Assembly: GCA_016712525.1 (NCBI GenBank)
Contig: JADJQX010000008.1
Location: 372,001-436,000 of the forward strand
From: Myxococcales bacterium
GTDB lineage: Bacteria; Myxococcota_A; Polyangia; Polyangiales; Polyangiaceae
Direction: 5' to 3'
DNA: 64,000 nucleotides
Of this stretch, positions 26,820 to 35,153 are shown piece by piece; positions within the stretch are counted from its first letter, which is position 1; each line of letters starts with the position of its first letter. The translations under genes were made by a program, and so were the position numbers. The notes under the pieces are model-generated. The model had not been told where the DNA came from. It did no database searches and was given only the letters and a program-made list of their open reading frames with translations.

Positions 26820-28361
26820 TCAGTGTTTCATCGTCACGGAGCGGGCCGGCGCCACCTGACCGGCCGTGGGCGCGTGGACACCGCGGGCCTCGACGAACTC
26901 CACGTCGGCGGGTTTGTCGCAGTCTCCCGCGCACGCGACCGCGCCGGGCGAGCTCGGCTTCGCGGCGACCGCGTCGGGGGTCGCGTCTCCCGCGGGCAAA
27001 GCGGGGAGCTTGGACTCGTCGAACCCCGCGGGAACACGATAGATTTCGGTGGTCGGCGGGTAGAAGTCGGTCGAGTCCTCGACCTTCTTGGTGCCGTCGG
27101 CGTACACGATCTGCCGAGTGCGCTTGATGCGGTAGCCCTTGATGCCGTGCTGCTTCACGACGACGCGGTTCGAGGGCAAGGTCGAGTCCTCGACCACCTT
27201 CCGCGTGTAAGGGAGCGTGGCCACCACGTCGCGACCGAAGGTGACCTTGACCGGCTTGGTCTTGCCGAGGAGCTCGACCCGCAGCGTGTTGCCCGAGGTC
27301 TTCGTGTGGACGACCACCGGGAACGGATGAGGGTTTCGGACCTTGAGGTCGACGGCGGGGTAGACCACGGTCGAGTCGAGCCCCATCGTGATGTAGTGGC
27401 TCGGGCGCGAGTGGGGCAGCCGCTCGAGCACCTCGAGACCACCGAAGAACACGGCCGCGTGAAAGGTGGAGGCGACCTGGCACGTGCCGCCGCCGACCCC
27501 TTCGACCATCTCGCCCTTGAAGATCTCCCAGCTCTTCTGGAAGCCGTTCGCCTCACTGCGGTCCCCGACCACCTCGTTGAAGCTGACGAGCTGGCCCGGC
27601 GAAAGGATGAGGCCGTCGAGCTTGCCGGCGGCGACGTCGATGTTCCGTCCGCGGCGGGCCTGCTCTCCGCCTCGCGAGAAATGGGTCTCGAACTCGCTCA
27701 CGACGGCGGACACGTCGAGCGAGTCGACGAAGGCCGTCGACACCCGAGGAGGGACCGCCACCGTGACGAGCGGCGCGGAGTCCACCGTGTTCGTGTACCC
27801 CGCGGAGGCGAGCGCCTCGACCCGCGCGAGCGTACCGTCGACGTCGATGTAGGCGCCGTCTTTCCCTGGGATCGTGGCGTGGGCGTCGAGGTCGAGCTTC
27901 GCGGCGACGGGCGCGCGGTCGAGCTCCGCCTTGAGCGCTTCGAGCTTCGCGAGCCCGACCTCGCGCTTCACGTCGAGCGCGAGGGGAACGTCGACCTCAC
28001 CCCGCTCGGCCTTGCGGGTGGCCGTGACACGCTCGACGAGCGAGCCCTCTTTGCCGGCGCGCGAGAGGATCGCGAGGGTGCGCTTCTCGTCGACCGTGAT
28101 GCCGAGCTCGGCGAACGAGACCGACGCGACCTCGTTCGCCCCGAAGACGAGCGAAACCCGACGCGCCTCGAACGCGGCCTTCCGCGCGGCGACCTCGGCG
28201 CTGCCGTCTCCGCCTCGCGGGACCACGGCGCCTGCGACCCGAGTGCCCGGGAGGACCGGCGCGTCCGGCAAGAGCCGCGGGCGCGCGACGGCCGCGGACG
28301 CGCCGGACGCGAGCAGAACGAACGAGACCACGAGGAGGCGTGCGGGGGTGGGAGTGCGCAT
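26820..28361 (-). CDS. VanW-family protein with peptidoglycan-binding-like N-terminus
   Basis: 513 residues with a signal peptide (ARLLVVSFVLLASGASA). The N-terminal half has repeats resembling PG_binding_4 (about 90-215). The VanW domain follows at about 240-375, with LSPGQLVSFNEVVGDRS, GVGGGTCQVASTFHAAVFF (Cys294) and a conserved HSRPSHYITMGLDSTVVYP. A G5-like segment is at about 385-440 (YRIKRTRQIVYADGTKKVEDSTDF). VanW proteins are linked to glycopeptide resistance regions and to cell-wall assembly, but no enzymatic role is proven. ATG 28361 is chosen because the leader starts there. Confidence 0.88.
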   Translation of the reverse strand: MRTPTPARLLVVSFVLLASGASAAVARPRLLPDAPVLPGTRVAGAVVPRGGDGSAEVAARKAAFEARRVSLVFGANEVASVSFAELGITVDEKRTLAILSRAGKEGSLVERVTATRKAERGEVDVPLALDVKREVGLAKLEALKAELDRAPVAAKLDLDAHATIPGKDGAYIDVDGTLARVEALASAGYTNTVDSAPLVTVAVPPRVSTAFVDSLDVSAVVSEFETHFSRGGEQARRGRNIDVAAGKLDGLILSPGQLVSFNEVVGDRSEANGFQKSWEIFKGEMVEGVGGGTCQVASTFHAAVFFGGLEVLERLPHSRPSHYITMGLDSTVVYPAVDLKVRNPHPFPVVVHTKTSGNTLRVELLGKTKPVKVTFGRDVVATLPYTRKVVEDSTLPSNRVVVKQHGIKGYRIKRTRQIVYADGTKKVEDSTDFYPPTTEIYRVPAGFDESKLPALPAGDATPDAVAAKPSSPGAVACAGDCDKPADVEFVEARGVHAPTAGQVAPARSVTMKH

Positions 28362-28567
28362 GTCCGATGGGGAGAACGCTCGAGACCGAGCGACCGCGTC
28401 CCGGGATCGCGGAGGGACGCGGCCCGCACTATGACGCGAAATCCGGCCCACGACCGCATTTTGGCCGAACTGAGCAGACGTTCATCTCACACCGGGCGCG
28501 CTCGGCGCGAGCCTTGCGGTATGCTCGGCGCACGCTCGGCCCCCGCCGGGCGACGACGGAGCCGCGA

Positions 28568-30307
28568 GTGAAGAGGTGCCCCCGCTGCCATCTGCCGTTC
28601 GAGAACGCACTGACGACGTGCGTCTTCGACGGGAGCACGCTCGAGCGGATCCCCGACCCGCGCATCGGCACGACGATCGCCGACCGCTACCTCGTCGGGC
28701 AGGTCATCGGCGAGGGTGGGATGGCCACCGTGTACGAGGCCACGAACAAGGTCACCGGCAAGACCGTGGCCGTCAAGGTGATGAACCCGCTGCTCGCGAG
28801 CGATCCGGTCGTGCGCGAGCGGTTCCGGCGCGAGGCGAAGAACGCCCAGAAGCTCACGCACCCGAACATCATCGAGATCTTCGACCAAGGCGACACGGAG
28901 GACGGGACGGCCTTCATCGCCATGGAGCGTCTGCACGGCGCCCCCCTCTCGGCGACGATCGGGGCTCGCACCATGACGCTCCGGCGCGCGCTCCACATCA
29001 TGGTGCAGTGCGCACGAGGCATCGCCCGCGCCCACGACCTCGACGTCATCCACCGCGACATCAAGCCCGACAACATCTTCCTCTGCCACCGCGAGGACGG
29101 GAGCGACCTCGTCAAGCTGCTCGATTTCGGCATCGCGCGCTCGCGCCACGACAGCCGCCTCACGGGCCAGGGAGAGCTCTTCGGCACGCCGCAGTACATG
29201 GCCCCGGAGCGCATCAAGAGCTCCGACACGGGCCCGTCCGCCGATCTCTACGCGTTCGGCGTCGTCTTCTACGAGCTGCTCACCGGCGAGCTCCCGTTCG
29301 ACGCCCCCGACATCGCCACGTTCTTCGTCAAACACCTGCGCGACATCCCCGGGAAGCCGAGCGCGAAGAACCCCGAGGTGCCCGAGGAGCTCGACGCGCT
29401 CGTGCTCTCGATGCTGGCCAAGGAGCCCGACCAGCGCCCGGTCGACGGCCACCGTATCCAATCGATTTTGCTCGGCATTTTGGAGAAGCTCGCGCTCGAT
29501 GCGCCCCCCTCCCCGGAGACGCTCAGCGAGAGCTCGGGGCCACGCATCACCCTCGAGCCGGCGAGCCCCGACGTGTGGAAGCGCCGCACGAGCCTGTGCG
29601 ACGAGATGCTCGCCCTCGCCTACGGCCAGAAGGAGGCCGCTCCGTCGGAGCTCCTGGACGTGCTCGCCAACATCCACGAGCTCGTCGCCCGCCACGACTA
29701 CGCGAAGGCCGCGCACGCCGACGCACGCCACGCCGTCGAGGACGCCGAGCAGCGGGGCCGCGACAAACGCCTCCAGCTCGGCTTCGCCGTCGACCAGCTC
29801 GGCCAAGACGCCTCCCGGGCCAAGGAGGAGTCACGCGCGGCCGCGGCCCTCGTGGTCGCAGCGCGCGCGGCCGACGCCGAGCTCCCGAAGGCCCTCCCCG
29901 CCCTCCAGAAGGAGCTCCTCTTCTGGGAGGGGCGCTGCGCCTTCCGCGAGCCCTCCGCCGACCTCGCCGCCGCGTACGAGGCCCTCGGCAAGACGATCCG
30001 CGACTGGCTCGAGTCGCGCGCGAACGTCGCGGTGCTCGAGGCGGCGACGGCCGGGAAGGAGGCCCGTGTGTCCGACATCGACTTCCAGATCCGGGAGCTC
30101 CGCGCCGCGCTGGCTCGCGCCGAACAAGAGGCCGAGGACGAACGCGCGCGGGAAGAGGCGCGGGCGCGCGAGCTCGAGGCGACACGGGAGCTCGTCGAGC
30201 GCGAGCTTCAGGCCGAGATGCAGAAGTTTTGCCTCCCGCTCAAACAGCGCCAGGAGCTTCGCCCGCTCTTCCGCGAGCTCGAAGGCGGCGAAGGGGCCCA
30301 CGCGTGA
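28568..30307 (+). CDS. Cytoplasmic Ser/Thr protein kinase with N-terminal zinc-ribbon-like motif and C-terminal coiled coil
   Basis: 579 residues. CPRC at 4-7 and Cys18 in TTCVFDG suggest a small metal-binding tip. The kinase follows: glycine loop GEGGMATVY, Lys70, HRDIKPDN at 162-169, DFG at 186-188 and APE at 212-214, all intact. A Glu/Ala/Arg-rich segment from about 380 to the end reads as a coiled coil, with no membrane helix. The start is GTG 28568, with CGGAG six bases upstream. Its TGA overlaps the GTG of the DUF6986 gene, so the two proteins are probably made together; the kinase may regulate that enzyme. Confidence 0.9.
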   Translation: MKRCPRCHLPFENALTTCVFDGSTLERIPDPRIGTTIADRYLVGQVIGEGGMATVYEATNKVTGKTVAVKVMNPLLASDPVVRERFRREAKNAQKLTHPNIIEIFDQGDTEDGTAFIAMERLHGAPLSATIGARTMTLRRALHIMVQCARGIARAHDLDVIHRDIKPDNIFLCHREDGSDLVKLLDFGIARSRHDSRLTGQGELFGTPQYMAPERIKSSDTGPSADLYAFGVVFYELLTGELPFDAPDIATFFVKHLRDIPGKPSAKNPEVPEELDALVLSMLAKEPDQRPVDGHRIQSILLGILEKLALDAPPSPETLSESSGPRITLEPASPDVWKRRTSLCDEMLALAYGQKEAAPSELLDVLANIHELVARHDYAKAAHADARHAVEDAEQRGRDKRLQLGFAVDQLGQDASRAKEESRAAAALVVAARAADAELPKALPALQKELLFWEGRCAFREPSADLAAAYEALGKTIRDWLESRANVAVLEAATAGKEARVSDIDFQIRELRAALARAEQEAEDERAREEARARELEATRELVERELQAEMQKFCLPLKQRQELRPLFRELEGGEGAHA

Positions 30308-31590
30308 GCCTCCCTCCCGAGCTCGCCGCGCTCGTCGAGTCGGCCCGGACGGTCGAGCGACGCCCGAGGCTCGAAGGGCCGGTCTCGGTGCTCTACGGAG
30401 GCGCCCACCTCTTCCGCGCAGGCTCCTTCGAGAAGCTCGGCGCCCTCGCCCGCGCGACGTTCGCCGACGTCGTGCGCGACGAGAGCGACGTGTGTGCGAT
30501 CGTCGGCGAAGGTGCGCTTCCTCACGCGGCCGCCATCCGCCGGAGGGTCGAGAAGAAGCTCGCCGAGGCGCCCCTCGAGGACGTCCGCGTCGACTTCGAG
30601 GACGGCTACGGCCTCCGGTCGGACGACGAAGAGGACGCGGACGCGACGCGCGTGGGCGCGGTGCTCGCGAGCCGCCCGGCCGCGGCTCCGCGCTGGGTGG
30701 GAGTGCGCGTGCGAGCGTTCGAGCGCGCGACCGCCGAGCGCGCCGCGCGGACCCTCGTGCGTGTCGCCCGCGAGCTCGATCGCGCCTCGCTTCCCGAGCG
30801 GTTCGTGGTCACGCTCCCGAAGGTGCGCGGACCGGAGGACGTGGCGAGGTTCACGAGGCTCCTCCTTTGGATCGAACGGGACCGTGGGCTCCGTGAGGGG
30901 AGCCTCGGGCTCGAGCTCATGATCGAGCTGCCGAGCGCGCTCGTCGCGCGGGGAGGCCTCGCGCTCGGCGCCCTCCTCGACGCGGGAGAGGGCCGCGTCA
31001 CGTCGGTGCACCTCGGCGCCTACGATTTGCTCTCCGCCTGCGACGTCGCCGCCTCGTTCCAGTCTCTCGCCCACCCCCTCTGCGACCTCGCGCGTGGCCT
31101 CATGGTGCTCGGCGCGGAAGGCCGCGTGCGGGTCGCAGACGGCGCGACGACGCGCCTCCCCCTGCCCGTCCATCGCGGCGCGCTCGACCCCGGTCAGGTC
31201 GAAGAGAACCGCGTCGCCGTTCGCGACGCGCTGCGCGCTCACGCGGCGAACGTCAGGGCCGCCCTCTCGACGGGCATCCACCAAGGGTGGGATCTGCATC
31301 CGGCGCAGCTCGTCGGCCGCTACCTCGCCCTCGCGGCGCACTACGAGGCGAACCTCCACAGGTCCGCCGAGCGCCTCGCCGCCTTCGTCGATCAAGCGGC
31401 GAGGGCCCGCGCCTCGGGCCAGACGTTCGACGACGCGGCTACCGCGGAGGGGCTCCTCGCGTTCTTCGCGCAGGGGCTCGCGAGCACCCTCCTCTCCGAG
31501 AGTGATCTCGCCCCCACGGGGATCTCGGCGAGCGACCTTTCGACGCTCGACTTCGCGCGCCTCGTCGCAAAATACGGCGCGCGCGGCTGA
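30304..31590 (+). CDS. DUF6986 family HpcH/HpaI aldolase-like enzyme
   Basis: A 428-residue TIM-barrel protein of the HpcH/HpaI-citrate lyase superfamily (DUF6986). Conserved pieces are RVDFEDGYG at 95-103, the metal-binding Glu in LELMIELPS (about 208) and the acid in HLGAYDLLSA (Asp241). Genes of this family are commonly found beside ureide-degradation genes, and here the next genes are uraH and allantoicase. A role on the C2 unit (glyoxylate or ureidoglycolate) is therefore likely but unproven. It begins with a GTG that overlaps the kinase stop (GTGA). It is convergent to uraH. Confidence 0.85.
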   Translation: MSLPPELAALVESARTVERRPRLEGPVSVLYGGAHLFRAGSFEKLGALARATFADVVRDESDVCAIVGEGALPHAAAIRRRVEKKLAEAPLEDVRVDFEDGYGLRSDDEEDADATRVGAVLASRPAAAPRWVGVRVRAFERATAERAARTLVRVARELDRASLPERFVVTLPKVRGPEDVARFTRLLLWIERDRGLREGSLGLELMIELPSALVARGGLALGALLDAGEGRVTSVHLGAYDLLSACDVAASFQSLAHPLCDLARGLMVLGAEGRVRVADGATTRLPLPVHRGALDPGQVEENRVAVRDALRAHAANVRAALSTGIHQGWDLHPAQLVGRYLALAAHYEANLHRSAERLAAFVDQAARARASGQTFDDAATAEGLLAFFAQGLASTLLSESDLAPTGISASDLSTLDFARLVAKYGARG

Positions 31591-31600
31591 CCGCTCGACC

Positions 31601-31939
31601 TCAGCTCCCTCGGTACGTCGAGTAGCCGAACGGGCTCACGAGGAGCGGCACGTGGTAGTGGGACTCTGGCTCGCGAATCTGGAACACCACCGAGACCTCC
31701 GGGTAGAAACACTCCATGCCTTGGAGGTGGAAGTAGGCGGAGGTGTCGAACGTGATGCGGTAGGTCGCCACCTCGAGCTTGCCCTCGGGCACGAGATCAC
31801 GAATCCGGCCGTCGGCGTCGGTCACCCCGGCCCCCTCCTTCTCCCAGCGGCCGTCACCTCGTTTCTCTAGCAATACCGGCACGTTAGCAGCAGGTTTGCC
31901 GAACGTCGTGTCGAGGATGTGGGTCGATACGGAACGCAT
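31601..31939 (-). CDS. uraH: 5-Hydroxyisourate hydrolase
   Basis: A 112-residue transthyretin-like protein. The N-terminal SVSTHILDTTFGKPA and the C-terminal tetrapeptide YRGS are the signatures of 5-hydroxyisourate hydrolase, with HVPLLVSPFGYSTYRGS supplying the C-terminal His and Ser. It opens the 5-hydroxyisourate ring to OHCU after uricase. The length is normal and there is no targeting signal, so it is cytoplasmic. It lies 24 bp downstream of the allantoicase/OHCU decarboxylase gene, and the pair probably forms one operon. Confidence 0.94.
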   Translation of the reverse strand: MRSVSTHILDTTFGKPAANVPVLLEKRGDGRWEKEGAGVTDADGRIRDLVPEGKLEVATYRITFDTSAYFHLQGMECFYPEVSVVFQIREPESHYHVPLLVSPFGYSTYRGS

Positions 31940-31963
31940 GGTGGTCTCCCTTTCTCGGGGCGC

Positions 31964-33460
31964 TCAGCGGCGCCCGAGGACGAGCTTCTCGAGGCGAAGC
32001 TCCGTGATCTTTCGTTGTTCGTCGGCCGCGATCGTGAGCTCTTCGTCCGGGCCGTTGCCGAGACGCCCACGGAGGATCGCGAGGAGCTCGTCGGCCGAGC
32101 GGCCCGTCGCGCACACGATGTAGATGCGACCGAACTTCTCTCGGTAGGCGGCGTTTCCCTTCGCGAGCTCGGCGAGGGTAGACGCCTCGGCCGAGCCGAC
32201 CTTCGACTGTTCGCCGCGGCTCCACGTGGCGCTCGTGGCGGTCTGAGGTCCCTCCGCCTTCTTGCCGCCGATCTCGGGGTGCGCGCGGAAGGCCTCGTCC
32301 CAGTCGGCCGGAGAGAGTCCGCGCCACACCCGAAGCGCCTCGGCGATCATGGCCTCGAGAGAGGCGAACGGTCGGGCGAGCGCCATCGTCCGCGCGAAGA
32401 CCTGCGAGCCGCAGCAGTGGAGGAACGCCCGCTCCGCGTCGCCCGCAGGGAGGGTGTTCACGTAGCGCACACCGTGGGCTTCGGCGCCGTCGGGGGACAG
32501 CGTGCCGAAGAGGCGGAGGCGACCCACGCCTCCGTCGGGCCAGACGCGCAGGCGAACGTGGGTTCCCGGGGCGTGAGGGCGGAGCTCGTCCTCGATCTCG
32601 TGGACGGTGTCACCGAGGAGCCTCGTGCGCGGGAGGATCTCGACGAAGTCGGTGTCTCCGAGCGACGCCACGTCCCGACCTCGCGCGTCGGCGATCTCGA
32701 GCGTGACGCTCTCGGGCGCGCTGCCGCGAAAGGGCGCCGTGTCGACGACGACGCGATGGAGGGCACCGCGACCGGCGAGCTCGACGAGCACGGAGTCGGG
32801 CCCGCCATCGCGACGGCGAGGTGTCTCCCACCCGTCGCTTCGGTCGAGCGCGCGCCCGGGGAGGACGAGACGACGGGCCGCGTCCACGGTCGTCCCCGTG
32901 CACGCGACGACTCGACCCCCGCGCTCGACCGCCCCGAGGTCGCTCTCGGGGCGCGCGAGCACACGAGGGCTCGGGAGCACCTCGCCGTGCACACGCAGCC
33001 TCGCCACGCCGCCACCCGGAAAGGTGCGGAGCCGGACGTGGGTGACCCTCACGTTCGCCGTGACCTCGAGCACGTTCTCCGCGCCGGCGGTGAGGGCGAC
33101 GCGTGGCACGAGCTCGGTCCACACGAGGTCCTCCGAGAGGAGAGCGGCCACGTCGGGGTGACCGGGCAACGCGACACCTTCGAGGCTGCACTCTTCGGGG
33201 TGCTCCCCCTCGAAGAACGACGTGTCGACGACGACCGCCCGCACCCGGCCCGGCATGCCGAGGCGAACGATCGCGGCGTCGTGACCGGGACCTCGGCGCC
33301 GCCTCGGCTCCCACCCGTCCCTCGCGGAGGCCCCACGCGCGACGGGCGCGGTGACCACGAGCATGCCGTCGGCCCTCGCGGAGGTCTCGTCCGTCACGTG
33401 GAGAACGGCGCCCCCGGTTCGGGCGGCGGCGAGGTCGGGGTAGTCGCGATGGTCGGCCAT
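31964..33460 (-). CDS. Allantoicase - OHCU decarboxylase fusion protein
   Basis: 498 residues. Residues about 1-325 are allantoicase: two repeats of a beta-sandwich, each with DGWE plus an Arg-rich stretch (DGWEPRRRR at 48-56 and DGWETPRRR at 209-217). This enzyme splits allantoate to urea and ureidoglycolate. Residues about 330-498 are OHCU decarboxylase (UraD): VNTLPAGDAERAFLHCCGS, HPEIG (His394), WSRGEQSKVG and FGRIYIVCATGRS fit the family, which forms S-allantoin. One polypeptide thus covers two non-adjacent steps; allantoinase acts between them. ATG 33460 is taken as the start; residues before it look non-coding. Confidence 0.9.
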   Translation of the reverse strand: MADHRDYPDLAAARTGGAVLHVTDETSARADGMLVVTAPVARGASARDGWEPRRRRGPGHDAAIVRLGMPGRVRAVVVDTSFFEGEHPEECSLEGVALPGHPDVAALLSEDLVWTELVPRVALTAGAENVLEVTANVRVTHVRLRTFPGGGVARLRVHGEVLPSPRVLARPESDLGAVERGGRVVACTGTTVDAARRLVLPGRALDRSDGWETPRRRDGGPDSVLVELAGRGALHRVVVDTAPFRGSAPESVTLEIADARGRDVASLGDTDFVEILPRTRLLGDTVHEIEDELRPHAPGTHVRLRVWPDGGVGRLRLFGTLSPDGAEAHGVRYVNTLPAGDAERAFLHCCGSQVFARTMALARPFASLEAMIAEALRVWRGLSPADWDEAFRAHPEIGGKKAEGPQTATSATWSRGEQSKVGSAEASTLAELAKGNAAYREKFGRIYIVCATGRSADELLAILRGRLGNGPDEELTIAADEQRKITELRLEKLVLGRR

Positions 33461-33670
33461 GGTCGTCTCGTCTCTCGTCCGAGGTCGCGCGCTCGCGGGC
33501 CGGGCGCGGAGCCCATGCGTCGCGGCTGCCGAACGTCGAAGCGGTGGGCCGGGCATTTTCGGTGGCCGCGCTCGCGAGGGTCAAGGGCGAACGCGGAATT
33601 CGCCGTCGACGCGAGCTCGCCCCTACGCCCGCGCTCGCCAAGCGCGCGCCTTTCTGCCACAACGTCGGGC

Positions 33671-34192
33671 GTGAGCTTCGCCGAGACCCTCGCCTCCCTG
33701 TCGCCCGCGGCCGCCCTCTCGAGAGAGGGTAACATCCTGAAAGATTTGTGGAATTTCGCGAGCAAGGTCCCCGGCGGCAAGCGGCTCTTTTCACGCGCGA
33801 TCGGCATGGCCGCGCCCTACACGGGCACGATCCCGTTCGAGGTGCGGAGGCTCGAGCCGGGGAGCTCCGAGTGTGTCCTCTTCGACAAACCCCACGCGCG
33901 AAACCACCTCCGCTGCATCCACGCCGTGGCCCTCGTGAACTTCGCCGAGGTCACCGGGAACGTCGCGCTCGCGTATGGCCTCCCCGACGACGCTCGCTTC
34001 ATCGTGGCCGGCCTGTCCATCGAGTACCTCAAGAAGGCACGCGGGACGATCACGGGTCGCTGCACCATGCCGCCCATCACGTCCTCCGAGCGCCGCGAGT
34101 ACGAGGTCCCCGTCGAGATGAGCAACGAGGCCGGCGAGGTGGTCGCCACGGCGACGCTCCGGACCCTCGTGGGGCCCAAATCCCGCGGGTAG
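33671..34192 (+). CDS. DUF4442 hotdog-fold thioesterase-like protein
   Basis: About 173 residues. A DUF4442/PaaI-like hotdog core is recognisable: APYTGTIPFEVRRLEPG, NHLRCIHAVALVNFAEVTGNVALAYGLP and FIVAGLSIEYLKKARGTITG. Such proteins bind or hydrolyse acyl-CoA thioesters; the substrate is unknown. The start used is GTG 33671, since the family's N-terminal helix begins there; no strong ribosome site is visible. It sits divergently beside the allantoicase gene but belongs to no obvious purine step. Confidence 0.75.
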   Translation: MSFAETLASLSPAAALSREGNILKDLWNFASKVPGGKRLFSRAIGMAAPYTGTIPFEVRRLEPGSSECVLFDKPHARNHLRCIHAVALVNFAEVTGNVALAYGLPDDARFIVAGLSIEYLKKARGTITGRCTMPPITSSERREYEVPVEMSNEAGEVVATATLRTLVGPKSRG

Positions 34193-34199
34193 CTCGCGC

Positions 34200-35153
34200 T
34201 CACACCTCGCGGCGCACGGCGACGAACGACTCGTGGATCGCGACGCCTACGTCGCTGCACGACCGCTGAAGCTCGTCGAGCCACACGTGGAGCCCCCGGG
34301 AGAGCACCTCGCCTACGTCGGTGCGCTCGACACGCGTCACGAGCGCGGTGAGGCGATCCTCGGCGGTCGACGCGCTCGTCCCGAGCGGACGCCCCGTGAT
34401 CGCGTGGAGCGAGCGCTCCCCCTTGCGCAGGCAGTACCTCACGCTCCGCGGGAATTTCTGATCGAACAGGAGGAACGACACCACCTGGGACGGCATGATC
34501 TGGCCGTGCCGCTTGCGGTACATCTCGAGACCCGAGGCCGATCGCAGGAGCGCGCCCCACGAGATGTCGTCGTAGGGGGCCCCCATCGCGGTAGGGTCGG
34601 GCGTGAGGAGCTTGTGCTTCACGTCGAGGATGCGGCTCGTCATGTCGGCCCGCTCGAGCAGGCGCCCGAGCCTCGCGAAATGCCACGCCTCGTTGTGGGT
34701 CATCGTGAGGTACGTGATGCCCACGAAGAGCTGCGACGCCTTCTTCACCGAGTCGAGGAAGTCGAAAGGCGACTGTGCCGCGGCCGGATCGCGCGACGCC
34801 TCGACGGCCATGAGGTACGTCTCGTTCACCTGCTCCCACATCTCCGACGAGATGATCTCGCGGACGGTGCGGGCGTTCTCGCGGGCGCACGCGAGCGACG
34901 ACACGACCGAGCCCTGCGCCTTCGGGTCGAACGCGAGGAAGCGCAGGACGCTCTCTTTCGTCGCCTGTCCGTAGCGCGAGGCGAACGTCGTGTGGTCGCC
35001 GAGGGTGCGAACGAGAGCCTCCCAGTCGATCTCGCTCTCGTCGGGGCCGTCGAGCGTGAGCAGGTGGTTCACGCCGATCACACGCGCCGTGTTCTCGGCC
35101 CGCTCGAAGTACCGGCTCATCCAGTAGACGGCGTCGGCGACGCGGCTCAGCAT
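34200..35153 (-). CDS. Alpha-E domain-containing protein
   Basis: A 317-residue all-alpha protein of the Alpha-E family. It opens with MLSRVADAVYWMSRYFERAE, the usual start, and carries further family blocks: LTMTHNEAWHFARLGRLLER, and ISWGALLRSASGLEMYRKRH. Alpha-E proteins occur next to circularly permuted ATP-grasp enzymes and often a transglutaminase-like protein. They are suspected of forming a peptide-modifying system, but no substrate is proven. The gene overlaps the ATP-grasp gene by 7 bp on the minus strand, so they form an operon. Confidence 0.9.
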   Translation of the reverse strand: MLSRVADAVYWMSRYFERAENTARVIGVNHLLTLDGPDESEIDWEALVRTLGDHTTFASRYGQATKESVLRFLAFDPKAQGSVVSSLACARENARTVREIISSEMWEQVNETYLMAVEASRDPAAAQSPFDFLDSVKKASQLFVGITYLTMTHNEAWHFARLGRLLERADMTSRILDVKHKLLTPDPTAMGAPYDDISWGALLRSASGLEMYRKRHGQIMPSQVVSFLLFDQKFPRSVRYCLRKGERSLHAITGRPLGTSASTAEDRLTALVTRVERTDVGEVLSRGLHVWLDELQRSCSDVGVAIHESFVAVRREV

